From: Enhydrobacter aerosaccus | GTDB lineage: Bacteria; Pseudomonadota; Alphaproteobacteria; Reyranellales; Reyranellaceae | Length of the DNA stretch: 64,000 nucleotides | NCBI RefSeq assembly: GCF_900167455.1 | Contig: NZ_FUWJ01000001.1 | Span: forward strand, 372,001-436,000 | Direction: 5' to 3' | Part shown: one piece after another, positions 46,680 through 55,971 of the stretch | Layout of the letters: each line of letters begins with the position of its first letter | Position numbering within the stretch: position 1 is the first letter of the stretch | Notes under the pieces: generated by a model | Database searches by the model: none | The model's input: the letters and a program-made list of their open reading frames with translations, nothing else | What the model was told of the DNA's origin: nothing | Translations under genes and position numbers: made by a program

Positions 46680-46811
46680 GGGCGGTCTCCGCGTCGGCTG
46701 CCGAGAGCAACGCAATAAGCATACCGCCGGACGAAAGGCCCGGCCAACCGGACTCTGGACGTCATCGGCTGTCGACGATTAGCCTTCAACAAAGAGTGAT
46801 CGGAGGAAACG

Positions 46812-48020
46812 ATGGATCTGGCCCTCAGCCCCGAGGACGATGCTTTTCGCGACGACGTGCGCCGGTTCCTCGATGACAATCTCAGCGAGGATCTGCGCGA
46901 GGCCGGGCGCAAGACCGGCGGCGTGTTCGCCGACTTTGCAGCCGGACTGCGATGGCACAGGATCCTCGCCGGGCATGGTTGGTCGGCGCCGACCTGGCCC
47001 AGGGAATATGGCGGTACCGGCTGGAGCGCGACGCAGCGCTACATCTTTGCCCGCGAATGCACGGCGGCCGATGCGCCCCGCATCTTCAACATGGGCATCC
47101 GCATGGTTGGCCCAGTGATCATGAAGTTCGGTACGGCCGAGCAGAAGGCGAAGTATCTGCCGCCAATCCTGTCCGGCGACATCGTGTTTTGCCAAGGCTA
47201 CTCCGAGCCCGGTTCCGGATCCGACCTGGCCAGCCTCAAGACGCGCGCCGTCCGTGATGGAGACGACTACGTCATCAACGGCACCAAGATCTGGACTACC
47301 GGCGCCCATGTCGCCAATCGCATGTTCTGCCTGGTGCGCACCGCGACCGAAGGAAAGCCCCAGGATGGAATCTCGTTCGTCTTGCTCGATTCCGTGGACA
47401 TACCCGGCTTGACGGTGAAACCCATCCTGACACTGGCGGGAGACCACGAGGTCAATCAGGTATTCTTCGATAATGTGCGTACGCCTGTGGCCAATCGGAT
47501 CGGTCCCGAGAATGCCGGCTGGACGGTCGCCAAATATCTGCTCGAGTTCGAGCGCGGCGGCGATGCCTACACGCCCAATCTCCATGCCCGCCTCGAGGAT
47601 GTGCGGAAGATCGCGCGAGAGGAGGCGGCGGACGGGTCCGGTCGGCTGCTCGATGATCCCGGCTTCGCCCAACGGCTTGCGGAGGCGGAACTGGCCATCC
47701 AATCGCTCGAGATGATCGAGTTGCAGGTGCTGTCCGATCTCAGCAAGGGCCGCAATCCCGGAGCCGTGTCGTCGCTGATGAAGATCAGGGGCAGCGAGAC
47801 CTCGCAGGCTCTCGATCACCTCGGTGTGGAAGCGCTTGCCTGGTACGCGGCGCCGTTCGAACCGGAAGCCCGGACGCTCGGCCACAACGAACCGACAGTC
47901 ACGCCGGACTATGGGATTACAGCGATGCCGCTGTTTCTCAACAACCGGGCGGCAACCATTTATGCCGGCTCCAACGAGATCCAACGCAACATCATTGCCA
48001 AGGCGATCCTGGGACTGTAG
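46812..48020 (+). CDS. Acyl-CoA dehydrogenase family protein
   Basis: A 402-residue FAD flavoprotein. The N-terminal helical domain, the middle beta domain with FCQGYSEPGSGSDLASLKTRA and KIWTTGAHVA, and the C-terminal helices ending NNRAATIYAGSNEIQRNIIAKAILGL (typical ACAD close, here by its core YAGSNEIQRN) are complete. GGAGGAAACG precedes the ATG. It introduces an alpha,beta double bond into an acyl-CoA or carrier-bound acyl chain. The next gene, 105 bp on, is an adenylation-carrier protein, so the substrate might be tethered. Otherwise it is an ordinary fatty-acid or steroid catabolic ACAD. Confidence 0.92.
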   Translation: MDLALSPEDDAFRDDVRRFLDDNLSEDLREAGRKTGGVFADFAAGLRWHRILAGHGWSAPTWPREYGGTGWSATQRYIFARECTAADAPRIFNMGIRMVGPVIMKFGTAEQKAKYLPPILSGDIVFCQGYSEPGSGSDLASLKTRAVRDGDDYVINGTKIWTTGAHVANRMFCLVRTATEGKPQDGISFVLLDSVDIPGLTVKPILTLAGDHEVNQVFFDNVRTPVANRIGPENAGWTVAKYLLEFERGGDAYTPNLHARLEDVRKIAREEAADGSGRLLDDPGFAQRLAEAELAIQSLEMIELQVLSDLSKGRNPGAVSSLMKIRGSETSQALDHLGVEALAWYAAPFEPEARTLGHNEPTVTPDYGITAMPLFLNNRAATIYAGSNEIQRNIIAKAILGL

Positions 48021-48125
48021 GATATGGCATTATCAATGCAATTTGTGGCAAGTAGCCGATGACCCGCTCGTTCTGAGCCTTGGCGCGCCCGCGCAATCAT
48101 CCGGCGACGCGACACCGAGGACAGA

Positions 48126-50699
48126 ATGCACGATAGCGGATCCGGCGCATCGACGATTGGCGAGGTCCTGGCAGCAAGGGCGGCCCAAAATGCCGACGCC
48201 CCTGCGATTGTGCACACGCGGTTGGGCACGGTTTCGTTCGCCGCCCTCAACCGACAGATCGAGACCATCCGTGGCGTGCTTCGTTCGGCCGGGTTGGGAC
48301 CGACGTCGAGAGTAGGGATCGCGTTGCAACGCGGACCCGAGGCGGCAGTCCTGAGCCTGGCGATCTGCTCCACGGCCATCCTGCTGCCGCTCAATCCCAA
48401 CCTCGCGCCCGCCGAACTACAGGAAGAACTGGGGCGTATCCGGCTCGATGCCCTGATCGTGCCCGGCGATGGCGACCTGCCGGGCTGGGTCACGGCATCG
48501 GGCGGAGATTTCGGACTGTTCAGGGCGACCTCGGCGCAAAGTTCCTTCGAAGAAATCGGGCTTCAGGCTGTTCGGCCGGTGCCACGGCGGCACGAGCCGA
48601 TGGCGCCGACGCCGCAATCGTGGGCGGCGATCTTCAAGACCTCGGGCACGACCGGCAAGTCGAAGCGCGTGCCGGTGACGCATGAGAATCTGGTCGAGAT
48701 GGCACGCAAGATGGAGCGGTGGCTGAAGCTCGGCCCGACCGATCGCGCCACCTGCATCATGCCGATCTATTACAATGCCGGCTTCAAGGCGACGCTACTG
48801 GTGCCGCTCCTGATCGGGTGCAGCGTGGCCATGCCCGAGACCGCAAGCGCCAACGATATCGATCGCTGGCTGACGGAGCTGCGGCCGACATGGCTGACCG
48901 CGGCTCCGGCTTTCCTGCAGGCAGTCATCGAACGCCTGAAGGCATTGCCGGATGGGGTGACGCATTCGTTGCGCTTCGTTCTGTCGACGGCGTCGTATCT
49001 GCCTGAAGCGACGCGCGCCGAGCTTGAGCGCCTCCTCGCCGTGCCCGTCCTTGAATTCTACGGTCTGTGCGAGGCCGGCATGATGACCGCGCCGCCGCTG
49101 CCGCCCGAACCGGGGAGGCCGGGTTCAGTCGGTCGCATTCCCGAAGGAGAGCTTGCCATTCGTGGCGATGACGGCTCGCTTCTGGGCGCCGGGCGGACCG
49201 GTCAGATCGTGTTGCGCGGCCCGAGCGTCATGCCGGGCTATCTCTTCGACGACATCGACGGCACGCCGAGCGGCCTGGAGGAAGGCTGGCTGCCGACCGG
49301 CGACTTGGGGACGGTCGACCAGCAGGGCTTCCTGACCATCGCCGGCAGGACCAAGGAGATCATCAATCGCGGCGGCGAGAAGATCTCGCCGTATGAGGTC
49401 GAGAAGGCGCTGTTGCAGCATCCGTCGGTGCGCGAAGCAGCGGCCTTCGCGCTCCCGCATCCGCGATTGGGTGAGACGGTCGGAGCCGCTGTCGTGCTGC
49501 ATGCCGGGGTGGCGACGCCGTCGAGCGAGTTGCTCGACTTCATCTACGATCGACTGGCGCCGTTCCAGATGCCGCGCCAGGTGCACGTGCTGGACCGCAT
49601 GCCGCTGGGGCCGACCGGCAAGATCTCACGCCCCAAGCTTTCCGAGACCTTCAAGGATCGGCCCGAGCCCGTGGAGTGGCCGGTGTCGCCGCTGGAGCTG
49701 CAGATCGCCGAGATCTGGCATCGGCTCCTGAAACGCACGGATATCGGAGTCGACGAGGACTTCTTCGAGGCTGGCGGCGATTCCTTGCAAGCGACTGAAA
49801 TGCTGCTGGAGCTGGAGCGGATTACGCATCAGACGATCGCTCCCTCCGACGTGCGAGCGGAACTCAGCATCCGGCATCTGTCCGAAGTCCTGGCTCGCTC
49901 CGCCGAGTCGAAGCGCGAAATCATGACCCTGGCGAAGGCAGGTTCCGGCACGCCTCTGTTCTTCTTCCATGGCGATTTCATGGGCTGGGGTTTCTACGCT
50001 TTCCGACTGGCCGAACTGCTGAAGAGCGATGGGCCCGTCTATCTGCTCCATTCGATTCTCGATCCGGCCAAGGGCATCGAGACGCTGGAACAGATGGCCA
50101 GCCGTTTCCTGCCCTTGATCAAGGAGGCGGCTCCGGCCGGTGCTATCCGCCTCGGTGGTTACTGCCATGGCGGATTGGTGGCCCTGCAGGTCGCGCACGA
50201 GCTCGAGGCTGTCGGCCGCACCGTCGAAAGCGTGGTCCTGGTGGACAGCTTCTCGATCAACGCCAGACCGGTGATGCGGGCTCTGGTCCCGCTCGCATCG
50301 TTCGGCAGCCGGTTCGTGCCGGGCGCACTCGGCCAGAGGGTGCGCCGCAGCGGGTTGCCGACGCTGTGGCGGATGGCGACGCATATCCTCCATGGCGACC
50401 GCATGATCGCCAAGCGTGTCGTCCGCACTGTCAAGACTGGCGAGTCGCCGGTTTGGGACACGTCGCAGCGCACGATCTACTACCGTGCCATGTCGAGATT
50501 CGTGCCGCCTCGGGTGCGGGCGGATATCGTCTGTCTGCTGTGCGACGAATATGCCACGAAGGAGGAATTCGCGCCGGGGCCGTGGCGCAACATCAGCCGT
50601 ACCGTCCGGTGCGAGACTCTTCCCGGCCAGCACAATACCTGCATCACGACGCATGTGGACGTTCTCGCCGAAAGGGTCGATCGCCTGCTGGCGGCGTAG
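48126..50699 (+). CDS. Stand-alone adenylation-carrier-thioesterase protein (NRPS-like) with Cys thioesterase
   Basis: An 857-residue three-domain protein. The adenylation domain (about 10-500) has FKTSGTTGKSKRVPVTH, FYGLCEAG, WLPTGDLG, GRTKEIINRGGEKISPYEVE and the catalytic Lys in PTGKISRPK. The carrier domain (about 520-590) has the phosphopantetheine Ser553 in GGDSLQA. A type I thioesterase (about 620-855) has a nucleophile elbow GGYCHGG, so the nucleophile is Cys680 and not Ser, with His836 in PGQHNT. There is no condensation domain, so it activates, tethers and releases or cyclises one carboxylic acid. A membrane protein gene follows. The product is unknown; Cys thioesterases are known in beta-lactone formation (ObiF). 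Confidence 0.88.
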   Translation: MHDSGSGASTIGEVLAARAAQNADAPAIVHTRLGTVSFAALNRQIETIRGVLRSAGLGPTSRVGIALQRGPEAAVLSLAICSTAILLPLNPNLAPAELQEELGRIRLDALIVPGDGDLPGWVTASGGDFGLFRATSAQSSFEEIGLQAVRPVPRRHEPMAPTPQSWAAIFKTSGTTGKSKRVPVTHENLVEMARKMERWLKLGPTDRATCIMPIYYNAGFKATLLVPLLIGCSVAMPETASANDIDRWLTELRPTWLTAAPAFLQAVIERLKALPDGVTHSLRFVLSTASYLPEATRAELERLLAVPVLEFYGLCEAGMMTAPPLPPEPGRPGSVGRIPEGELAIRGDDGSLLGAGRTGQIVLRGPSVMPGYLFDDIDGTPSGLEEGWLPTGDLGTVDQQGFLTIAGRTKEIINRGGEKISPYEVEKALLQHPSVREAAAFALPHPRLGETVGAAVVLHAGVATPSSELLDFIYDRLAPFQMPRQVHVLDRMPLGPTGKISRPKLSETFKDRPEPVEWPVSPLELQIAEIWHRLLKRTDIGVDEDFFEAGGDSLQATEMLLELERITHQTIAPSDVRAELSIRHLSEVLARSAESKREIMTLAKAGSGTPLFFFHGDFMGWGFYAFRLAELLKSDGPVYLLHSILDPAKGIETLEQMASRFLPLIKEAAPAGAIRLGGYCHGGLVALQVAHELEAVGRTVESVVLVDSFSINARPVMRALVPLASFGSRFVPGALGQRVRRSGLPTLWRMATHILHGDRMIAKRVVRTVKTGESPVWDTSQRTIYYRAMSRFVPPRVRADIVCLLCDEYATKEEFAPGPWRNISRTVRCETLPGQHNTCITTHVDVLAERVDRLLAA

Positions 50700-50743
50700 G
50701 GACCAAGCCGGGAACGCGTACCGGCAGTGCGCGTTTCAATGCC

Positions 50744-51667
50744 ATGCAATGCCCCGAGCTGCCGCAGACGATCATGGGTTATGTCCTGCGCTGCTCCGGC
50801 CGGCATCAGATCGGGTTGGCCCTGCTCTCGGCCGGCGTCTTCGGCCTGAGTTCGGTCCCGCTGGAAATCCAGCGCCGCATCGTCAACGACGCCATCACTT
50901 CGGGGGCGACTCGGACCATTATCTGGCTCGCGATCGCCTACGCCGCGGTTGCCCTGCTGGAACAGGTGCTCAAGCTCGCGTTGAACGTCTACCGAGGGTG
51001 GGTGAGCGAGGATGCCGTCCGTGCACTGCGGCGGACACTGCGGGACATGGGCCACGATCCCCATGCCGAAGGCGATGACGAGACCGGTACCCACGCCGCG
51101 ATGGCGGTAGCCGAGGCCGAGCCGATCGGCGGCTTCGTGGGAATGGCCATCTCCGAGCCATTGCTGCAGATCGGCATCCTGGCGAGCGTGATCGGCTATA
51201 TGGCCTATCTCGAACCGTGGACGTTGTTGCTGAGTGCCGGCTTCCTGGGGCCGCAGCTCCTGTTCGTCCCGCCGATGCAGCGCGCCATCAACCGGAGCGC
51301 GAGCGAACGGATCCGCACGATCCGGCGCGTCGGCGGGGATATCGTCGAAACCGGTGTGCCCGAAGAGAAGCGGATCGAGCGCGTCTTTTCGCTCAACATG
51401 CGGATCTACAAGGTCAAGTTCAGTATGAACCTGGGCATGAACTTCATGTATCACCTGGCCATTGCCGTCGCGCTCGGAGTCGGCGGGCTGTTCGCGGTCG
51501 AGCACCGGATCCAGGTCGGGACGGTGGTGGCTGTCGTCTCCGGCCTTGGAAAACTCAACGATCCGTGGGGTGATCTGGTCAATTGGGGGCGAGAACTCTC
51601 CGTGGATGCCGTCAAGTACCGGTTGTTCGCCGACGCCCTGCGGCATCGGGCTCTTGCAACTGCCTGA
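50744..51667 (+). CDS. ABC transporter transmembrane-domain protein lacking an ATPase domain
   Basis: A 307-residue membrane protein resembling only the type I exporter membrane domain: QIGLALLSAGVFGLSSVPLEIQRRIVND near the start, then helices around 55-75, 120-160 and 240-265 and a coupling-helix-like RIERVFSLNMRIYK. The polypeptide ends at RLFADALRHRA, where an exporter would continue into its nucleotide-binding domain, and the next gene is cbpA. It therefore needs an ATPase from elsewhere or has another role. It starts 44 bp after the NRPS-like gene and probably shares its transcript. Several nearby ATGs exist; only this one is in frame. Confidence 0.75.
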   Translation: MQCPELPQTIMGYVLRCSGRHQIGLALLSAGVFGLSSVPLEIQRRIVNDAITSGATRTIIWLAIAYAAVALLEQVLKLALNVYRGWVSEDAVRALRRTLRDMGHDPHAEGDDETGTHAAMAVAEAEPIGGFVGMAISEPLLQIGILASVIGYMAYLEPWTLLLSAGFLGPQLLFVPPMQRAINRSASERIRTIRRVGGDIVETGVPEEKRIERVFSLNMRIYKVKFSMNLGMNFMYHLAIAVALGVGGLFAVEHRIQVGTVVAVVSGLGKLNDPWGDLVNWGRELSVDAVKYRLFADALRHRALATA

Positions 51668-51688
51668 AAAAACACGACATTCTTGGGT

Positions 51689-52645
51689 ATGAACGACCCC
51701 TATTCAGTACTGGGCGTGCCGCGGACTGCGTCGGAAGACGAGATACGCAAGGCCTTCCGCAAGCTCGCCAAGAAGCACCATCCTGATCTCAATCCAGGTG
51801 ACAAGGCCGCTGAGGCCAAGTTCAAGGAGATCAGTCAGGCCAACGATATTCTGTCCGATCCGGAAAAGCGCCGGCGCTACGACGCCGGCGAAATCGATGC
51901 CAGCGGACAGGAGACGCCGCCGCGCGGTTTCTATCGCGATCAGGCCGGCGGCGCTGGCGGTGCCAAGTACCGGCGGGCCGGTGGCCACGAGGAGTTCGTC
52001 GACATGGGAGGCGTCTTTTCGGAGATGTTCGGTGGACGTCGCGGCGCCCATGGCTTCGGCGGCGGAGCCGGCGAGGAGGAAGGCTTCGAGGGCTTCGATA
52101 TGAGCGGCTTGCCGGTGACCTATACGCTGACGGTGCCGTTCCTGGTCGCAGCCCGGGGCGGCAAGCAGCGCGTTAATCTGCCGAACGGCAAGACCCTCGA
52201 TATCGATATTCCGGAAGGGGCCACCGACGGCCAGACACTGCGCCTGAAGGGCCAGGGTATGCCCGGTCGCAAAGGACGACCTGCCGGCGATGCCTATGTC
52301 GAGATCCGCATCCAGCCGCATGCGTTCTTTGAGGCACGCGACAATGACATCCATATGGAACTGCCGGTGACGCTGACAGAGGCGGTGCTCGGCGGCAAGG
52401 TGAAGGTGCCAACGGTCAACGGCGAGGTGATGTTGAACATACCCGCTGGCTCCAATAGCGGGACCTCGCTGCGGCTAAAGGGGCGTGGCCTGCTCGATCG
52501 CAAGTCGGGGCAACGCGGTGACCAGTATGTGAAACTCAAGGTCGTTCTGCCCGAGAAGCCCGATGACAAGCTGAAGCAGTTTCTCGAAGGATGGGAGGCC
52601 GGCCGCACCTACGATCCCCGCAGCTCGATGGGGCAGTTCACATGA
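51689..52645 (+). CDS. cbpA: DnaJ-type co-chaperone CbpA
   Basis: A 318-residue class B J-protein. The J domain (1-70) has HPD at 31-33. A Gly-rich linker (about 80-130) is followed by two beta-sandwich substrate-binding domains with [21 protein letters not shown] and [19 protein letters not shown]. There is no zinc-finger region, which separates it from DnaJ. It stimulates DnaK ATPase. The start is the ATG giving MNDPYSVLG; a TTG two codons upstream is possible. It overlaps cbpM by 4 bp. Confidence 0.94.
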   Translation: MNDPYSVLGVPRTASEDEIRKAFRKLAKKHHPDLNPGDKAAEAKFKEISQANDILSDPEKRRRYDAGEIDASGQETPPRGFYRDQAGGAGGAKYRRAGGHEEFVDMGGVFSEMFGGRRGAHGFGGGAGEEEGFEGFDMSGLPVTYTLTVPFLVAARGGKQRVNLPNGKTLDIDIPEGATDGQTLRLKGQGMPGRKGRPAGDAYVEIRIQPHAFFEARDNDIHMELPVTLTEAVLGGKVKVPTVNGEVMLNIPAGSNSGTSLRLKGRGLLDRKSGQRGDQYVKLKVVLPEKPDDKLKQFLEGWEAGRTYDPRSSMGQFT

Positions 52646-52971
52646 CCACGCTGGACGAACTGTTGCGCCTGGATGGCCGGCTGACGATGGTCCACATCGA
52701 ACGATGGGTCGCGCGCGGACTGCTGCGTCCGAGCGGTCCGGCAGAGCATTGGACCTTCGAGCAGATCGACGTCGCCCGAGCGCACCTTCTGACCGAACTC
52801 GCCGACGACATCGGCCTCGACGACGATACCCTGGAGGCCGTTGTCGGACTTATCGACCAGGTCCATACGTTGCGTGCACAGCTTGGCCTGCTCGGCCAGG
52901 CCATCGCCGAGCAGCCGACTGAAACTCGCGAGTCCATTGCCGTTACGCTGAAGAGGCTGCACGGCCGATAG
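52642..52971 (+). CDS. cbpM: Chaperone modulator CbpM
   Basis: A 109-residue MerR-like helix-turn-helix-fold protein. [10 protein letters not shown], then [14 protein letters not shown] and [18 protein letters not shown] are typical of CbpM, which binds the J domain of CbpA and blocks its action on DnaK. The ATGA overlap with cbpA and the family pairing support this. A hairpin (arms TTCCTTCG/CGAAGGAA) follows 20 bp downstream. Confidence 0.88.
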   Translation: MTTLDELLRLDGRLTMVHIERWVARGLLRPSGPAEHWTFEQIDVARAHLLTELADDIGLDDDTLEAVVGLIDQVHTLRAQLGLLGQAIAEQPTETRESIAVTLKRLHGR

Positions 52972-52990
52972 GCTGAAGAGAACCGGCTTT

Positions 52991-53016
52991 TTCCTTCGCC
53001 CGGCGTGACGAAGGAA
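52991..53016. terminator. Hairpin between convergent genes, possible bidirectional terminator
   Basis: Perfect 8-bp arms TTCCTTCG (52991-52998) and CGAAGGAA (53009-53016) flank a 10-nt GC-rich loop in the 50-bp gap between convergent cbpM and the flavodoxin-fold gene. T-runs beside the stem are short, so strength is uncertain. Confidence 0.4.
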
Positions 53017-53021
53017 GGGAT

Positions 53022-53615
53022 TCAAATGCCGCGGCGTCCGAGTTCCTTGACCTCGGCCAGCCGCCGCTGGATCTTTTCCTTGCCGCAGGTGCCGACACTG
53101 CCCAACAGCGTCGCATGAACCGGCCCGAAGCCGACAAAGCGCAGGATATTGCGCTTGAGGTTCTTGAGACCATGCGCCCGGTAGAACCATCGGTAGACGG
53201 CGGCAGGCATGCCCATCGTAACGATGATGCGGGCGGAGCGGCCGGTCAGATGCTTTTGCGGAAAGCCGTTGGGCCGATAGGTAAAGGCAAATCCTGGGCG
53301 CAGGGTCTGCTCGAGAAAGGCCTTGAGGATGGCCGGCATATCGCCAAGCCACATCGGATAGATCACGACAAGATGATCGGCGGTGCGAATCTGATCCTGG
53401 GCCGCGGCGATGTCGAGCGGTGGGGTGCCCTTCTCATACTCAGCCTGTGACGACACGAAGCCGAAATCGAGACCGGCTACGTCGAGCTGCTGAACGGTGC
53501 GACCGGCTTCGCGTGCGCCCTCGCCATAGGTCGTGGCAAGGGCATGGCACAGGCCCTTGCTCTTGGCATCCGGATGACCGTTCAGGATCAGAATCGTGCG
53601 GACCGGGCGGGACAT
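53022..53615 (-). CDS. Flavodoxin-fold NAD(P)H oxidoreductase
   Basis: A 197-residue protein of the flavodoxin-2/NQO family. It has ILILNGHPDAKSKGLCHAL at the FMN phosphate site (by its core NGHPDAKS), VVIYPMWLGDMPAILKAFLEQ and the RSARIIVTMGMP strand. It probably reduces quinones or other acceptors with NAD(P)H in the cytosol. It lies 67 bp downstream of the molybdenum hydroxylase gene on the same strand and could be in that transcript. Confidence 0.9.
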   Translation of the reverse strand: MSRPVRTILILNGHPDAKSKGLCHALATTYGEGAREAGRTVQQLDVAGLDFGFVSSQAEYEKGTPPLDIAAAQDQIRTADHLVVIYPMWLGDMPAILKAFLEQTLRPGFAFTYRPNGFPQKHLTGRSARIIVTMGMPAAVYRWFYRAHGLKNLKRNILRFVGFGPVHATLLGSVGTCGKEKIQRRLAEVKELGRRGI

Positions 53616-53682
53616 GCTGTCAGACTGTCCGTCGCGACGCGGCTTTGCCTTGATCTGGATCAGCAGCCGGTCCTGCGACCGC

Positions 53683-55965
53683 TTATCGGTTCAACGCCTG
53701 CCAAATCTTCTGGGCGGTTATGGGCATGTCGAGATGGCGCACGCCAAGGGGATGGAGTGCGTCCAGTATCGCGTTCGCCACGGCCGCTGGGGCGCCGTTC
53801 GTCGGCAGCTCGCCGACACCCTTGAAACCCAGGATGTTGTTCGGGGTCGGGCTCGACATCGTGTCGACGCGGAACGACGGTACGTCGTCGGCCCGCGGCA
53901 GCGCATAATCCATCAATGTCCCGCTGAGAAGCTGGCCCGTTTCCTCGTCATAGATCGCCTGTTCCATAAGCGCGTTGCCGAGCCCATGGGTCATGCCGCC
54001 ATGCATCTGTCCTGCCAGAAGGCGCGGATTTGCAATGATGCCGCAGTCAGCCAGGGCGGTGAGGCGATCGACGCGCACGACGCCAGTCTCCGGATCGATC
54101 TCGACCTCGCAAACCATGACTCCGGTGGGAAAAGAGTCGATGCGATCGGCGAAAACAGCGTCTCCGCTAAAGGGCTGATTGGCAGCGAGCTCGAATAGGC
54201 CGATGCGCCGATCCGTACCGACGACCTCGAAGTGCCCGCCGCGGTAGGTAATGTCACTGGAAGACGCTTCCAGCCGCTCGGCTGCCAGGTCGCGGCCCCG
54301 CTGAACAACGACATCGGCCGCACGGCGCAGCGTCGTGCCGCTGATGATCGTGGAGGAAGAGCCGCCGGTGCCGCCACCATGGGGGATGGTGCGCGTGTCA
54401 CCTTGGCGTATCTCGATCTTGTCCATGGGCACGCCAAGCGCCGCCGACAGCACCTGCGTGAACACCGTCTCATGGCCTTGGCCTTGGCTCTGGGTTCCCA
54501 ACCGCGCGATGAGGCGGTCGGGTTCGACTTGCACCACCACGTGCTCGTCAGCAATACCGCCCGTGCCGTGCAGGTGACAGGACAGGCCGATGCCGCGCTG
54601 GAGGCCTCGGGACTCGCTGGCGGCGCGTCGAGTGGTGAAGCCCGTGTGTTCGGCAGCGGCTAGCGCGCGTTCGAACAGGCCCCTGCAGTCGGAGGCGTCG
54701 TAGGTGTAGCCGGTGGCCGAGGCGTATGGCATGTCCTCACGCCTGAGCAAGTTCAGCTGACGCAATTCGACCGGCGTGCGTCCGGTCTCATGGGCGGCAA
54801 TATCGACCAGCCGCTCGAGCAGGAACAGGGTCTCGGGCTTGCCGGCGCCGCGGATGGCATCGACGGGAACGGTGTTGGTGAAGGCGCAATCGAAGTCGAT
54901 CCGGATCGCCGGTATGCGATAGAGGCCGGAGATGACCTTGGCGAGGCCGGTCGTCGGGATGGTCGGTGCGAACATCGAGACATAGGCGCCGAAATTGGCC
55001 TCGGCCTTGACGCGCAGGCCGAGAAATTTGCCGCCATGGTCGAGCGCCAGCTCGGCCGAGGCCACGAGATCACGGGCATGCGTGTCCGCCAGCCCGAGTT
55101 CCGACCGGTCGCAACTCCAGCGCAGGCCACGGCCCAACTTGCGAGTCGCCCAGGCAATCAGCACTGGCTCGACATAGAGGGGAAACTTGGGACCGAATCC
55201 GCCGCCGACATCCTGTGTGACGAGCCGCAGCTTTTCCTTCGGAACATGCAGTATCTGCTCGCACATGAGCCGATGCAGGATCTGAACGCCCTGAGAGGAG
55301 AGGGTGAGCGTGACCACGTCGCCGGCCATGTCGTATTCCGACCAGGCGGCGCGCGGCTCCAGGTAATGGACGATCTGGCGGGGCGAGCGGATCGCGAGCG
55401 TGGAAATATGGGCCGCTGCGGCAAAGGCTGCGTCTACGGCGGCGGCATCGCCCTTGCCCCACCGACACATCAAATTGTCCGGAGCCTCCTGGTGCAGCAG
55501 GGGCGCGTCGGGGGCGAGAGCCTGAGCCACGGTGACCACTGCCGGCAGCTCTTCATAGTCGACCAACATGAGATCGGCAGCATCGCGGGCTTGATCGAGC
55601 GTTTCGGCCACGATCATCGCGACGATGTCGCCGACGTAACGCACTTTGCCGATCGATAGGGGAAGATGCGGCGGCTCACGGTGGCGCTGGCCGGCGTCGT
55701 CCTTGATTTCCACGATCGCCGGCAGGTGTCCCAGCCGGTCGGCGGCAGTGTCCTCGGCCGTGTAGACGGCGACGACTCCTGGAGCAGCCAAGGCCGCTGC
55801 CGTATCGATCTGTACGATCCTTGCGTGCGCGTGCGGCGAGCGGACGAACAGCACGGCCAGGGCATCGCTCGGTGCGGTGTTGTCAGTGTAACGCCCGCGG
55901 CCGGTGAGAAAACGCTGATCCTCCCGTCGGACGACGGGCTGACCGATCTCGGCCGATTTGTTCAT
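53683..55965 (-). CDS. Molybdenum hydroxylase large subunit (xanthine dehydrogenase/CoxL family), orphan
   Basis: A 760-residue molybdopterin-binding subunit. It shows GQPVVRREDQRFLTGRGRYTDN at the start (core RFLTGRGRYTD), DVGGGFGPKFPLY, DAIRGAGKPETLFLLERLVD (core RGAGKPE), GQGHETVFTQVLS and KGVGELPTNGAPAAVANA with the likely catalytic Glu. The carbon-monoxide-type AYRCSFR loop is not seen, so it is an aldehyde- or aromatic-type hydroxylase. The usual FAD (CoxM) and 2Fe-2S (CoxS) partners are absent from the window. Electron transfer would need partners from another locus. It starts 6 bp after threonine aldolase. Confidence 0.9.
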   Translation of the reverse strand: MNKSAEIGQPVVRREDQRFLTGRGRYTDNTAPSDALAVLFVRSPHAHARIVQIDTAAALAAPGVVAVYTAEDTAADRLGHLPAIVEIKDDAGQRHREPPHLPLSIGKVRYVGDIVAMIVAETLDQARDAADLMLVDYEELPAVVTVAQALAPDAPLLHQEAPDNLMCRWGKGDAAAVDAAFAAAAHISTLAIRSPRQIVHYLEPRAAWSEYDMAGDVVTLTLSSQGVQILHRLMCEQILHVPKEKLRLVTQDVGGGFGPKFPLYVEPVLIAWATRKLGRGLRWSCDRSELGLADTHARDLVASAELALDHGGKFLGLRVKAEANFGAYVSMFAPTIPTTGLAKVISGLYRIPAIRIDFDCAFTNTVPVDAIRGAGKPETLFLLERLVDIAAHETGRTPVELRQLNLLRREDMPYASATGYTYDASDCRGLFERALAAAEHTGFTTRRAASESRGLQRGIGLSCHLHGTGGIADEHVVVQVEPDRLIARLGTQSQGQGHETVFTQVLSAALGVPMDKIEIRQGDTRTIPHGGGTGGSSSTIISGTTLRRAADVVVQRGRDLAAERLEASSSDITYRGGHFEVVGTDRRIGLFELAANQPFSGDAVFADRIDSFPTGVMVCEVEIDPETGVVRVDRLTALADCGIIANPRLLAGQMHGGMTHGLGNALMEQAIYDEETGQLLSGTLMDYALPRADDVPSFRVDTMSSPTPNNILGFKGVGELPTNGAPAAVANAILDALHPLGVRHLDMPITAQKIWQALNR

Positions 55966-55971
55966 TCTGGC

